43,248 nucleotides of DNA from an uncultured Clostridiaceae bacterium (GTDB lineage: Bacteria; Bacillota; Clostridia; TANB77; CAG-508): positions 1-43,248 of the forward strand of contig CAMOWC010000001.1 of assembly GCA_946628065.1 (NCBI GenBank), read 5' to 3'. How positions within the stretch are numbered: the stretch's first letter is position 1; every line of letters begins with the position of its first letter. A program made the translations under genes and the position numbers. The notes under the pieces were generated by a model. It was not told the origin of the DNA, made no database searches, and saw only the letters and a list, made by a program, of their open reading frames with translations. Shown here piece after piece: positions 16,847 through 25,991 of this stretch.

Positions 16847-16963
16847 ATGTCAAGCTACGAAGATGAAGTATGCTATGATTGTATGTATTATGGACAAGAC
16901 TCATGCGAGAACCCAAAATATGATAAATATCATCAAGCATGTAGATGGTTTAAACGTAGATAA
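16847..16963 (+). CDS. Cys-rich 38-residue protein
   Basis: The ATG at 16847 follows ATAGGAGGTG with ideal spacing. The 38 residues are MSSYEDEVCYDCMYYGQD, then a second half ending ACRWFKRR. Four cysteines (C9, C12, C20, C32) could bind one metal ion. The product is highly charged and aromatic, and a terminator follows directly, which supports a real gene. I do not recognise a characterised family. It lies between prfB and the sporulation genes. Confidence 0.7.
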   Translation: MSSYEDEVCYDCMYYGQDSCENPKYDKYHQACRWFKRR

Positions 16964-16968
16964 TTTTC

Positions 16969-17006
16969 AATCGAAGGAATATTCATTTTATTCCTTCGAT
17001 TTTTTG
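16969..17006 (+). terminator. Rho-independent terminator
   Basis: AATCGAAGGAATA pairs perfectly with TATTCCTTCGATT around a 7-nt loop and is followed by a T-run. It ends the apt-prfB-Cys-rich gene unit. Confidence 0.88.
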
Positions 17007-17069
17007 TTCTAAAGAAGACAAGACCCGAATATATATAATCTAGAACAAGAAGAAAAGGAGGGGGCTTGT

Positions 17070-17366
17070 ATGATAGGCAATGATGAGAAAAGAAATATCA
17101 CTAACATTATTCAAAATCTAATTCTTGAAAACAGAAGCAAATTAACCATCTCAGGTGTGCTTGATGTTTTTAGTTTTGATGATCAAGTTGTAATTTTAGA
17201 AACTGAGCTTGGTTTATTAACTGTAAAAGGTGAAAATTTAAGAATTAATAAATTAAGTATAGATACATCAGAAGTTATTGTTGAAGGAGACATTTTTAGC
17301 CTTAACTATTCTGAAAAAGAAAGTGACAAAAAAAGCACATCATTTTTAGGAAAAATATTCAAGTAA
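17070..17366 (+). CDS. yabP: Sporulation protein YabP
   Basis: The protein (98 residues) shows the YabP pattern: RSKLTISGVLDVFSFDDQVV, ETELGLLTVKGENLRI and NKLSIDTSEVIVEGDIFSL. It has no signal peptide. YabP and YabQ act in spore cortex assembly in the mother cell. AAGGAGGGGG lies about 5 bases before the ATG, and yabQ starts 15 bp after its stop. The order yabP-yabQ-divIC is conserved in spore formers, which strongly supports all three calls. Confidence 0.92.
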   Translation: MIGNDEKRNITNIIQNLILENRSKLTISGVLDVFSFDDQVVILETELGLLTVKGENLRINKLSIDTSEVIVEGDIFSLNYSEKESDKKSTSFLGKIFK

Positions 17367-17381
17367 ACAGGTGGAGGATAC

Positions 17382-17888
17382 ATGAGCTTACAACAAGCAC
17401 ATTTGTTTTATATATTTATGCTTACAGGAATATTAATTGGACTATTATTTGATGCGTTTCGAGTATTAAGAAAAAGTTTTAAAGTGTCAGACACGAGTAC
17501 GATAATACAAGATGTTATTTTTTTTATAATTACAAGTTTATTAATAATATACACATTATTTAAATTCAATAACGGAGTATTACGTGGCTATGTCATTTTG
17601 GGAATTACATTTGGGGCTGGTATATATTTTTTATTATTTAGTAAAGTTTTTATATCGATAAATGTAAAAATTATACATTTTATAAAAAAAGTATTTAAGC
17701 TAATAATAAAAATAGCAATATTCCCATTTAATTTAATATATAAGATAATACGAAAGATTTTCTTAAAACCGATTTCATTTATATTCATAAATATTAGGAA
17801 AATAACAAATTGCATTATAGCTAAATATTACAAAAAGCTAAAAAAAATAACAATTAATAATATAAAAAGTAAAAAAAAGACAATTTAA
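17382..17888 (+). CDS. yabQ: Spore cortex biosynthesis protein YabQ
   Basis: The product (168 residues) has four membrane segments in the first ~115 residues and a Lys-rich tail. The opening LFYIFMLTGILIGLLFDAFRV is the YabQ hallmark (GxxxGxxFDxxR). It is needed for cortex formation around the forespore in Bacillus. GGTGGAGG precedes the ATG. It is co-transcribed with yabP. Confidence 0.9.
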   Translation: MSLQQAHLFYIFMLTGILIGLLFDAFRVLRKSFKVSDTSTIIQDVIFFIITSLLIIYTLFKFNNGVLRGYVILGITFGAGIYFLLFSKVFISINVKIIHFIKKVFKLIIKIAIFPFNLIYKIIRKIFLKPISFIFINIRKITNCIIAKYYKKLKKITINNIKSKKKTI

Positions 17889-17976
17889 GAAGGATTTTTT
17901 TAAAAAGTGTTGAATATTATAAGTAGAAGTCTGATAGGCTTATATTATGTGAAACTGGAGAGTTAACTGTACACAT

Positions 17977-18261
17977 ATGATGAACGTATTTAGTGGCAAA
18001 TTAATAAAAAAAATACTATTAATTGCTGTTATTGTGTATGTTGCAATAACGTTTATTAATCAACAAAAAACTCTAGACTCATATAATGCTGCAAAAAAAT
18101 ATAATGAAGAAAAACTAGAACAAGAAAAAGAATATCAAGAACGCTTAATCGCTATGCAAGAAAATATTAATTCTACTGAATACATAGAACAGATTGCAAG
18201 GGACAAGCTGTATATGTATTTACCAAATGAAAGAGTTTATATCGATAGAAGTAAACAATGA
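17977..18261 (+). CDS. divIC: DivIC/FtsB-like septum formation initiator
   Basis: This 94-residue protein has an N-terminal membrane segment (about 10-28), a coiled coil with Glu/Gln/Lys heptads (about 35-68) and the conserved end YIEQIARDKLYMYLPNER, where the family has 'ArekLgmvkpgE'. DivIC joins FtsL and DivIB in the division septum outside the membrane. The start is either of two adjacent ATGs (17977, 17980); the nearest Shine-Dalgarno-like GGAG is unusually far upstream. The position after yabP-yabQ is conserved in spore formers. Confidence 0.88.
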   Translation: MMNVFSGKLIKKILLIAVIVYVAITFINQQKTLDSYNAAKKYNEEKLEQEKEYQERLIAMQENINSTEYIEQIARDKLYMYLPNERVYIDRSKQ

Positions 18262-18297
18262 GGCTATATTTTTAGCCTCATAACTTTTATTTTTTTA
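18259..18297 (+). terminator. Terminator overlapping the divIC stop
   Basis: ATGAGGCTA pairs with TTAGCCTCAT around a short loop, followed by a T-rich run. It ends the yabP-yabQ-divIC unit. Confidence 0.75.
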
Positions 18298-18359
18298 ATT
18301 CCAATTATTTCCATGTTAAAATATATTAATATATAAATTATTATAAGGGGGCTATAATA

Positions 18360-19685
18360 ATGAATTATGATGAGCTTACTTTGCCTGAATTAAGAGATTT
18401 AGCAAAGGAAAAGGAAATAAAGAATATTTCGAAGTACAAAAAGGAAGAACTAATTCGAGTCTTAAGGGATTTAGAATTAGACGATGCTAAAACAGAAAGT
18501 GAAATACCTAACAATGCGAATTTAAACATAAATACTGCAGATAGTAGATATAAATTAACAACACAGGGAGACTCAATTGAAGAAGGTATTTTAGAGGTAA
18601 TGCCAGATGGCTATGGATTTTTAAGAGGAGATAATTATTTATCTACACCTAAAGATGTTTATGTTTCTCCTGTGCAAATTAAACGTTTTCGCCTTGATAC
18701 TGGAGACAAAATAAAATGCATTGCAAGGCAACCTGAAGAAGGAGAAAAATTTCCTGCGCTTATCTTTGTAGGTGAGGTAAATGGCCAACACCCTGAAAAT
18801 GCAATGAAACGAAAAAAATTTGATGATCTGACACCAATATATCCAAACGAAAGATTACATTTAGAAACCTCTTCAAAAGAATATACTATGCGTCTTGTAG
18901 ACATGATTTCTCCCATAGGAAAAGGGCAAAGGGGGTTAATTGTTGCACCACCTAAAGCTGGAAAGACAACAATACTTAAGAATATTGCTAATAGTATAAC
19001 AGAAAACAACCCTGAGGTTGAGCTAATTGTTTTATTAATAGATGAAAGACCTGAAGAGGTAACAGATATGAAGCGCTCTATAAGTGGAGATGTAATATAT
19101 TCTACTTTTGATGAGTTGCCAGAACACCATGTTAAAGTTGCTGAGATGGTTCTAGAAAGAGCGAAGAGGCTTACTGAGCAAAAAAAAGATGTAGTAATAC
19201 TACTTGATAGTATCACTAGGCTTGCAAGAGCATATAACCTTGTTGTACCTTCATCAGGAAGAACGCTGTCAGGTGGACTTGACCCAACTGCACTACATAA
19301 ACCAAAGCGTTTTTTTGGAGCAGCAAGGAATACTGAAGATGCTGGAAGTCTAACTATTCTTGCCACAGCATTAGTAGAAACAGGTAGCAGGATGGATGAT
19401 GTTATATTTGAGGAATTTAAAGGAACTGGTAACATGGAAGTGCACCTTGATAGGAAACTTTCAGAAAAGAGAATATTCCCGGCTATAGATATAAACAAAT
19501 CTGGAACGAGAAGAGAAGAGCTTTTATTAAACAAAAAAGAATTAGAAGTTGTTTTTGCGTTAAGAAAAGCAATGGCTAATATGTCTTCAGCAGATATGAC
19601 TGAGCAATTAATAAGCCAAATAATTTCTACAAAAAATAATGATGAATTTTTAGATAAAATGAGATTATTATTGAAAATAAAATAA
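18360..19685 (+). CDS. rho: Transcription termination factor Rho
   Basis: The protein (441 residues) has the N-terminal Rho_N helix bundle ([15 protein letters not shown]), then the cold-shock-like RNA-binding domain ([34 protein letters not shown]). The hexameric ATPase core follows with Walker [10 protein letters not shown], Walker [17 protein letters not shown] and the Q/R-loop region ([21 protein letters not shown]). It unwinds RNA and ends transcription. AAGGGGGC is the RBS. Its own hairpin terminator follows. The family is certain and the gene is intact. Confidence 0.97.
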   Translation: MNYDELTLPELRDLAKEKEIKNISKYKKEELIRVLRDLELDDAKTESEIPNNANLNINTADSRYKLTTQGDSIEEGILEVMPDGYGFLRGDNYLSTPKDVYVSPVQIKRFRLDTGDKIKCIARQPEEGEKFPALIFVGEVNGQHPENAMKRKKFDDLTPIYPNERLHLETSSKEYTMRLVDMISPIGKGQRGLIVAPPKAGKTTILKNIANSITENNPEVELIVLLIDERPEEVTDMKRSISGDVIYSTFDELPEHHVKVAEMVLERAKRLTEQKKDVVILLDSITRLARAYNLVVPSSGRTLSGGLDPTALHKPKRFFGAARNTEDAGSLTILATALVETGSRMDDVIFEEFKGTGNMEVHLDRKLSEKRIFPAIDINKSGTRREELLLNKKELEVVFALRKAMANMSSADMTEQLISQIISTKNNDEFLDKMRLLLKIK

Positions 19686-19710
19686 AAACAACTGATTTCC
19701 AAGTAATAGT

Positions 19711-19740
19711 AAAAGGCACTGTACAGTAGGTGCCTTTTTC
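19711..19740 (+). terminator. Rho-independent terminator after rho
   Basis: AAAAGGCAC pairs with GTGCCTTTTT around a 10-nt loop and ends in a T-run. Confidence 0.85.
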
Positions 19741-19856
19741 GTGTATTTTTTTAGCCAATAAGTAAGATGGAGATACAATAAATTGATTTTATTTTTTATT
19801 TAGTATATAATCACTTTAATATTAAAAAATCATATTATAAATGGAAGTGTAAACAA

Positions 19857-21347
19857 ATGAAAGATAAGAAAAAAGTTTTAAAATATATTGGAATTGTAAC
19901 TTATATTATAATATATGCAGCTATAATAATATTTATAGGATTAAAGCATGAGCACTGGGCTGATGAAGCACAAGCCTGGCTTATTGCAAGAGATAATAAC
20001 TTTATAGATATTCTGAAAATTATACGCTATGAGGGAACACCTCCTTTATGGCACTTTATATTACGTATTTTTATTTTGTTTGGCTTTAAATATACCCATC
20101 TTATTTTTCTAACAACAGCTATAACAATATCAGGCGTAATACTTTTATTTAGAAACAAAAATATTCCATGGGTATTAAAGCTACTATTTCCATTTACATA
20201 TTTTATATTTTTTCAGTACACAATTGTAGCAAGATCATATGTTTTAATTTTACCAATATTAATGGCAATTGCAAATATTTATCCAAATAAAAGGGAGCAC
20301 CTAATAAAATATGGAGTTCTACTATTCTTATTAATGAACGTTTCATCTCATTGCTTCTTTTTAGCTGGAGGATTATGGCTTGACTTTTTAATAGAAATCT
20401 TATTAGAAAAAAGACGTAATAAAATAAAAATAGATAAGAAAGAAGTTTATTTTTTATTACTTTTAGTTGCTGCTTTTATAGAAGTTATAATGTTTGTAAT
20501 TCCTGCACCAGACTGTGCTTTTAGGCCAAGCACACAACTAGAAACTGCAAACATACTTGGAGAAGCTTTAATATCCAATTCAGGAAATGCAATGATTTAC
20601 TATTTTAGTTCATTTATATATATATGTTTAATATGTTATGTGTTGAAAAACAAACAAAATATATTTAAAATTTTAACACTTATCATTCCAAATCTTGTAT
20701 GGATAACATGTATAAGTGGTGCTGCGCCACAACATTTTGGGATACTTTTTATTATACTTATTTTCTTTTTAACTATAACAGATTCTATAAAAGAACACAA
20801 AAGTGCACAAATAATTTTAACTATATGTTGTTGCATACAGATATTTTATACAATACAATGTTGCATTAATGATTTTAATTATAAGTATTCAGTTGGGGAA
20901 GATGTTAAAGAATATTTAGAAACAGTTGAGTACGACAAAAAGAAAATTGCAGGTGTAGATTTCTATTGTGTTCAGGTTAACGCATATTGTGATAAAAACA
21001 TTTTTGACAACTACAGTAAGTCATATGCAAGCTGGAAGAAAAGTGATTTTGTAAATCACATGGCCAAAACTATTTATAGTTCTGAAGAACAGTATGACAT
21101 ATATGTAATACCAGATTGGAAAGTAAAAATGAAAAGTGAAAAAGATGCAAAGCAGGATAGAGAATTTGAAGAATATTACAATTCATTACCAGAAGAGGCA
21201 AAATTTATATACAAAAGTTCTAAATCAAAGTTAATGGACAAATTAGAGAAATCAGGAGAATATACCTGTAAACATTTTGAAGGAAATATGTATTATAAAG
21301 ACAAAATATTTGAAACAACAGGCTTATATGTATATGTAAAAAAATAA
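19857..21347 (+). CDS. GT-C-like polytopic membrane protein
   Basis: The product (496 residues) has about ten membrane segments up to residue ~340 and a soluble C-terminal domain of about 150 residues. The first loop has HWADEAQAWLIARDNNF, with an acidic pair (DE) after the first helix. This is the position of the catalytic or metal-binding Asp-Glu in GT-C glycosyltransferases of the ArnT/PMT type, and EGTPPLWHFILR fits as well. It may move a sugar from a lipid carrier outside the membrane. The acceptor is unknown. It lies behind the rho terminator and 13-25 bp before the HD-domain gene. Confidence 0.6.
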   Translation: MKDKKKVLKYIGIVTYIIIYAAIIIFIGLKHEHWADEAQAWLIARDNNFIDILKIIRYEGTPPLWHFILRIFILFGFKYTHLIFLTTAITISGVILLFRNKNIPWVLKLLFPFTYFIFFQYTIVARSYVLILPILMAIANIYPNKREHLIKYGVLLFLLMNVSSHCFFLAGGLWLDFLIEILLEKRRNKIKIDKKEVYFLLLLVAAFIEVIMFVIPAPDCAFRPSTQLETANILGEALISNSGNAMIYYFSSFIYICLICYVLKNKQNIFKILTLIIPNLVWITCISGAAPQHFGILFIILIFFLTITDSIKEHKSAQIILTICCCIQIFYTIQCCINDFNYKYSVGEDVKEYLETVEYDKKKIAGVDFYCVQVNAYCDKNIFDNYSKSYASWKKSDFVNHMAKTIYSSEEQYDIYVIPDWKVKMKSEKDAKQDREFEEYYNSLPEEAKFIYKSSKSKLMDKLEKSGEYTCKHFEGNMYYKDKIFETTGLYVYVKK

Positions 21348-21372
21348 GAAAAGAAAGAACGTGTTAATTAAT

Positions 21373-22143
21373 ATGTTAATAGATATAAATCTTGCAAAAA
21401 AAAATTTTAGTGAATACGTAAAAAAATATGATTATAAAGATAAACAAGTAAAACTTAAAATTACGCATATTGAGAGAGTATCTCAAATGGCTAAAAAGCT
21501 AGCCATTGAGTTAAATCTTAATGCAGAAGACATCAGCCTTGCAGAATTAATAGGATTATTACATGACATAGGAAGATTTGAGCAAATAAAAAATTACCAC
21601 ACATTTATAGATAGCAAAAGCATAAATCATGCTGAATATGCTGTGAAAGTTTTATTTGAGGACGGGCTAATCAGGAAGTTTATTGAATCAGATGAATATG
21701 ACAATTTGATAAGAAAAGCTATACTAAATCATAATCGATTAGAAATAGAAGATGGACTTTCTGATAAAGAATTACTTCATGCCAAACTAATAAGAGACGC
21801 TGATAAATTAGATATTTTTTATACTTTAACTTTTGAAGATAAAAGTGCTATATATGGAAAAACTGATTTATCTTACGAAATTATTTCAGATGAAATTTAT
21901 AGAGAGTATATGGAGAATAGAGTAATAAACTATTGTCATATGAATACTCCTGCAGACTTACTTGTAGCAAATTTTGCTTATGTTTATAATCTTTATTTTA
22001 AACAAAGTTTAATTATTTTAAAGAATAAAAATTATCTTGAAAAAATATATAAGAGATTTGATTTTAAGGATAGAATAACAAAGGAGAGATATGAAAACAT
22101 TTACAAACAAGTAAAAACATACATAGACAACAAGAGCTGTTAA
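21373..22143 (+). CDS. HD-domain phosphohydrolase
   Basis: The protein (256 residues) has an HD domain: HIERVSQMAKKLA, then GLLHDIGRFEQ (the HD doublet with a metal-binding His-Asp) and later RDADKLDIFY. These match small HD hydrolases that cut nucleotides or phosphate esters; the substrate is unknown. I chose the ATG at 21373; a GTG at 21361 in the same frame is possible and neither has a strong ribosome binding site. A paralogue in reverse orientation lies at 26954-27694. It is the last + strand gene before the repeat-rich region. Confidence 0.82.
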   Translation: MLIDINLAKKNFSEYVKKYDYKDKQVKLKITHIERVSQMAKKLAIELNLNAEDISLAELIGLLHDIGRFEQIKNYHTFIDSKSINHAEYAVKVLFEDGLIRKFIESDEYDNLIRKAILNHNRLEIEDGLSDKELLHAKLIRDADKLDIFYTLTFEDKSAIYGKTDLSYEIISDEIYREYMENRVINYCHMNTPADLLVANFAYVYNLYFKQSLIILKNKNYLEKIYKRFDFKDRITKERYENIYKQVKTYIDNKSC

Positions 22144-22345
22144 TTGGAAATTAAAATATAAAACGAAATAACTTTTGAATATGATAAGACAAAACGATAA
22201 TAAAAAAAGAATGCAAATAATTAATGAAATTAAAAATCTAATTTAATAGTAAAATATATTAAATCTGTTCTAATTTAAATTAATAATTACAACATAGGAG
22301 AGGTAGAAGTGTATGGATCAAGGTCGTTAAAAAGAAATATGCAAC
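22144..22345. other. Non-coding AT-rich spacer
   Basis: This follows the HD gene and holds no convincing gene. A GTG with GGAGAGGT (about 22310) would encode only 26 residues unlike anything I know. I see no clear terminator. Confidence 0.5.
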
Positions 22346-22373
22346 TTTGCACAAAATCAAAGTTTTGTGCAAA
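22346..22373. repeat. Perfect 11-bp inverted repeat
   Basis: TTTGCACAAAA and TTTTGTGCAAA are exact reverse complements around TCAAAG. The right half (TCAAAGTTTTGTGCAA) recurs at 24011 and, with one change, at 26737. It therefore seems to be an end or internal part of the dispersed repeat described next. Confidence 0.7.
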
Positions 22374-22378
22374 AAGGA

Positions 22379-22983
22379 ATAGGAGTTAAATTATATGGAC
22401 GACTATTGCTATATCAACGCTTTTAGCTCTTTATAGTTTATTATTTAGACAATAAACTACATTACTTTTTATTTAAAACCTCTTAAAATCGATTCTGAAG
22501 CTTCATTATTTTGTACTTATATTAGTTATATTCTGATCTTATATTATTTCTATATAATTTATTTTTTTATATTGTATCTTTATAATTTTTTATCAAAATC
22601 TCGAAATCTGCTCAAATCCTTATTTTAGCCAATTTTTTAGACAACAAGTTATATTACCTTTTTTTAAAAACGCCTTAAAATCGATTCTCGTGCGTCGATT
22701 TTTTAGCCATTTTTCAATACTTTTAAAGAAGCCCTAAAATATCAATATTTTGCAAGATTTATACAAATTTGACTGTAGATTATAAATTACAATTTTAAAA
22801 TCTAAACATAAACTTAATCGAGTTTTAAATTAAAATGTCTTAAAAAACGATTTTGAAACGTTTAAATTGTATAAATGATTAACAATCTAATAATAAATTT
22901 AAAGACTTAAAATTATAAAAATAAATAAAATTTATAAAAAATTTGCAAACAACAAATGTTCGCTTTTTGAGATAGGAGTTAAA
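22379..22983. repeat. Dispersed non-coding repeat element, copy A
   Basis: No gene is visible here. From about 22605 the sequence aligns along its length with 24170-24510. Shared blocks include a Ctc-AAATCCTTAT block, CTTAAAATCGATTCTCGTGC (22672 and 24240), a TAATATCAATA-type block, AATGTCTTAAAA followed by CGATT (22835, 24412) and AAATGTTCG near the right end. CTTAAAATCGATTCT also occurs at 22485. The 12-mer ATAGGAGTTAAA stands at both ends (22379 and 22972), like a target-site duplication. The end is a hairpin-like AAACAACAAATGTTCGC plus T-run. Confidence 0.65.
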
Positions 22984-23025
22984 AATAAAATCTGAAACTT
23001 AAAAATTCAAATTTCAGATTTTATT
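22984..23025 (-). terminator. Terminator of the nucleotidyltransferase-like gene
   Basis: AATAAAATCTGAAA pairs exactly with TTTCAGATTTTATT around a 14-nt loop. It lies 27 bp past the stop of the reverse-strand gene. Confidence 0.65.
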
Positions 23026-23051
23026 ATATATCATTAATTAAACAATTAAAA

Positions 23052-23921
23052 TTATTTTTCTCGCTCCGTATCTTCTGCTTTAAAATCCTGAACCAAAGTT
23101 GGTAACTTAATTCTACTTAATACATCAGGTCTTATCTTCCCTATTCTTGATATTGCTTCTGAATCTAATTTATCTTTAGGCCTTCCAATTGTATTATCTT
23201 TAGATTTTTTTATATATTCTAGTGACATTGTATGATATGTACTTCCACTTAAAGATTCATATGACGTAATATAGTCTTCTATTTCATATAATTCCATTTC
23301 TTGAATTTTACAATGATGAGAATATGGATCATAAGTATGTTGAGTAAGTATTTTTCCATCATATGAAAAAGGAGAAAAACTAACTGGTACACCTTCAACT
23401 ATAATTTCAAATCCATAATCTTTACCATCTTTTGCAAATGTTCTGCTGTCCCATGCTTGATTATATAATCCCTGTCTTTTTAAAGCTTCTCTAATTTTAT
23501 CTATATCTTCAAATTGGCATACTGTATCAATATCGTCATGTAATCTATGCGAATCCTCATTTAATAAAAAATATGGAACACTTCCTCCTGCAATATAAGT
23601 AGTTAAATTTTCCTTATCTAAAATTGGTTTTATTTTTTCAAATGCTTTTTTTATTTCTTCAAATGTTCTACTTTCTCTATTATTTTCTTTTGCATTAGGA
23701 TAATAACTATAATGGCCTGAATTAATAAATTCTTCTAATTTTTGTTTAATTGCACCCTGCAAATGAGAAATGATAGAATTATCATCTGGTGGAATCTTGT
23801 TTAATCTTTCATTAAGTTCTTCTTCACTCATCATATCTAATTCTCCAAGTAAATAGTTAATAGCCGATGAATTATTAACATTTCTTAAACTCATTAGAAT
23901 TTTTTTTATTTTTTCTTTCAT
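23052..23921 (-). CDS. Nucleotidyltransferase-like protein
   Basis: The protein (289 residues) has a central stretch TYIAGGSVPYFLLNEDSHR then LHDDIDTVCQF. This is the layout of the nucleotidyltransferase fold, with a Gly-Gly-Ser motif and a D-x-D metal pair, as seen in AbiEii-like, LinB-like and tRNA nucleotidyltransferase-type proteins. The N-terminus is a charged helical region and the C-terminus (GRPKDKLDSEAI) is typical of proteins that list a kinase-like or uptake partner, but I cannot name the substrate. The RBS is GAAGGAAC. Copies of the dispersed repeat lie on both sides, so it may have moved with them. Confidence 0.6.
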   Translation of the reverse strand: MKEKIKKILMSLRNVNNSSAINYLLGELDMMSEEELNERLNKIPPDDNSIISHLQGAIKQKLEEFINSGHYSYYPNAKENNRESRTFEEIKKAFEKIKPILDKENLTTYIAGGSVPYFLLNEDSHRLHDDIDTVCQFEDIDKIREALKRQGLYNQAWDSRTFAKDGKDYGFEIIVEGVPVSFSPFSYDGKILTQHTYDPYSHHCKIQEMELYEIEDYITSYESLSGSTYHTMSLEYIKKSKDNTIGRPKDKLDSEAISRIGKIRPDVLSRIKLPTLVQDFKAEDTEREK

Positions 23922-23997
23922 AGGAATAGTTCCTTCTTTTATTTATTACTCTTTATAATACAATTATATCATCATTTTTTTAGATTTACAAATAAGA

Positions 23998-24510
23998 GGG
24001 GGTTACTATTATCAAAGTTTTGTGCAAATAGAGAGAAGAAATTTTATAAATTATATGTAAAAGGCCTCCTCCACCGCTATTTCGTAGCGGAGCTACTGTC
24101 GTTTTTTTACGAGTTTTACAATTTATATGGACCACACAGTGGTCCGCTACGAATTTTTACTTAAATTATAAAATTGCCTCAAAATCCTTATGTTGCCGTA
24201 TTTCTAAGACATGTAACTATATGTCTTTTTTTATAAAACGGCTTAAAATCGATTCTCGTGCGTCGTTATTTTGACCGTCTTTAGAATATTTTTATAAACA
24301 TATTAAAACTCTAGTAATATCAATAATTTATGAAATTACTAAAAGAATTATAATATTGTAAATTATAATAATAAAAATCATAAACAAAATTTGTTGTTTA
24401 TAATCTAAAAATGTCTTAAAATCGATTCTGAGGTGTTTGAATATAATTTTAAATTAATATTCAATATAAAATTTTTAAAATTATAAATTTACACAAATGT
24501 TCGGTTTAAG
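23998..24510. repeat. Dispersed non-coding repeat element, copy B
   Basis: This begins 76 bp upstream of the nucleotidyltransferase-like gene with GGGTTACTATTATC then AAAGTTTTGTGCAA. It holds two perfect hairpins, CCGCTA/TAGCGG at 24074-24090 and GGACCAC/GTGGTCC at 24129-24145, and a run GCCTCAAAATCCTTATGTTG. The blocks shared with copy A follow, ending near AAATGTTCGG. No gene is visible. Its left end recurs at 26726 and its hairpin region, shortened, at 27741. Confidence 0.7.
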
Positions 24511-24696
24511 AATATATAAAATTTTATTTTTTACAAACATTAAACTTTGCGCAAAATTTATTTCTTTTTATTTCACAATTATAAAATTAATAAAAATCAC
24601 AATTATAAATTTCAAATTTATACAACCCTAATTTTTCTTTCTATCTCTTTCTCTTGTACCTTCATTGGTTCATATATTTTATTAATTTTAATGTAG
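24511..24696. other. AT-rich spacer
   Basis: This lies past the stop of the reverse YdcF-like gene. A small inverted repeat TTAATGTA/TACATTAA (about 24688-24706) overlaps its end and may act as a weak terminator. Nothing else is recognisable. Confidence 0.4.
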
Positions 24697-25905
24697 TTAC
24701 ATTAAATTATATTTATATCCAACCAATACTAATAAGAATAATACAATATTAATTGACGAAATCAGAACAAAATGCTTCTTTCTTTGTGTAAATAAATTTG
24801 CAACAAATTCTCTTATTAGTGCATTTGCATAAAAGTACCACTTAGTTTTGCTTCCCATCCCCTCGCATTCAATTCCTTCGTTATTTGCAATAACTCCACT
24901 TCTAAAAACATGATAATTGGTTGTAGAAAATACTATCTTTCCATCTTTGTTAACTTTATCTATTTTTTCTTTAGAAAATTTCATATTCTCATTTGTACTA
25001 GTAGATTTATTTTCAATAATAATATTTTCTGGCTTTATTCCATTTGCTATTAAATAATTTCTAATTGCTTCAGACTCAGATATTACTTCATTACTACCTT
25101 TTCCACCTGAAGGAACATATATGATGTCTTTGTTTGTTTCTTTCTTTTGTTTTTTGGCAAAATCAATCGCTTTATCTACCCTAGATTTTAGCAGTGGTGT
25201 TAATGTTCCATCATTCCTAATTTGAGCACCAAGAATTATTATAAAATCTTTATCGTAATTTGGATTATGTCTTGCAGCCATTATGTTACAATATAGTGTT
25301 GCTATAATTAGGCAGTACCAATATGATATTACTGTATTCGCACCTATATCTGTAAATGTTTTTAAAAAAAATTGCGATTCATTTAATGGTAATTGCTTTA
25401 TAAAAACAAAAATGTTTTGCACCGCTAAAATTGCTATAACATTTGTTATTCCAAAAATAATTCCTAATAAATTTACAAAATTAAAACCTTCTTTTTTTAT
25501 TAAAAATATATTAGATATCGCCCCATATATTGATAAGGCAATAATAAATGGCACCGTTAATATTGCAAAGTACTGAAATGATCCAAGTGTATTAGTATAT
25601 ATATCTTTAATATTTATATTCCCCCAATTAATTATTAGCAAGTTTATTTGCCTTATAATATTAATTGAAAGAAATAATGTAAGTCCTAAATTCATTATAA
25701 TAGAATAAGAATATTTTTGTTTCTTATATTGTTCTTTTATATACAGTATACAGCCATAGGCTATTCTAGATAAATACAAAATTAATATTACTTCTATTGC
25801 TAAACTTAAATATACATTGTTGCTTGTATCTGTTACCAACAAAATTATGATACTTACAACTATTAGTACAAGCGTTAATATAAGATAAATTTTTCTCTTA
25901 CTCAT
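24697..25905 (-). CDS. YdcF-family (DUF218) membrane protein, second copy
   Basis: The start is the ATG at 25905 (RBS TTGGAG); about 402 residues. It has two N-terminal membrane segments, about four more helices up to residue ~205, and a DUF218 domain: IILGAQIRNDGTLTPLLKSR, VPSGGKGSNEVISESEAI, STSTNENMKFSKE and FSTTNYHVFRSG. It ends with REFVANLFTQRKKHF and a last membrane helix. It is closely related to the protein at 13480 in this domain but lacks its extracytoplasmic insert. It probably acts in envelope physiology, as inferred from the family. A short gap separates it from the histidine phosphatase gene upstream. Confidence 0.85.
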   Translation of the reverse strand: MSKRKIYLILTLVLIVVSIIILLVTDTSNNVYLSLAIEVILILYLSRIAYGCILYIKEQYKKQKYSYSIIMNLGLTLFLSINIIRQINLLIINWGNINIKDIYTNTLGSFQYFAILTVPFIIALSIYGAISNIFLIKKEGFNFVNLLGIIFGITNVIAILAVQNIFVFIKQLPLNESQFFLKTFTDIGANTVISYWYCLIIATLYCNIMAARHNPNYDKDFIIILGAQIRNDGTLTPLLKSRVDKAIDFAKKQKKETNKDIIYVPSGGKGSNEVISESEAIRNYLIANGIKPENIIIENKSTSTNENMKFSKEKIDKVNKDGKIVFSTTNYHVFRSGVIANNEGIECEGMGSKTKWYFYANALIREFVANLFTQRKKHFVLISSINIVLFLLVLVGYKYNLM

Positions 25906-25991
25906 TTTTTTCTCCAATCAAATTAATAATTTGTTCTTACCCTTTTTATATCATAGTTGCATTTTTTTAACTATATTTTTTACATAATTCA

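Noticed and set aside
18659-19702. A 347-codon open frame on the - strand opposite rho.
   Set aside because: It is antisense to a fully conserved rho gene, has no ribosome binding site and a Ser/Leu-rich composition expected of a complementary-strand shadow.
22394-22453. A short hydrophobic frame (reading WTTIAISTLLALYSLLF) behind GGAGTTAA, resembling a type I toxin.
   Set aside because: There is no ATG, GTG or TTG in the right place (only ATT/ATA), it has fewer than 20 residues and lies in a repeat element; chance is likely.
22600-24560. A CRISPR array suggested by recurring CTTAAAATCGATTCT blocks.
   Set aside because: The spacing is irregular, the blocks differ in their flanks and the segments align as two long copies; no cas genes are present.
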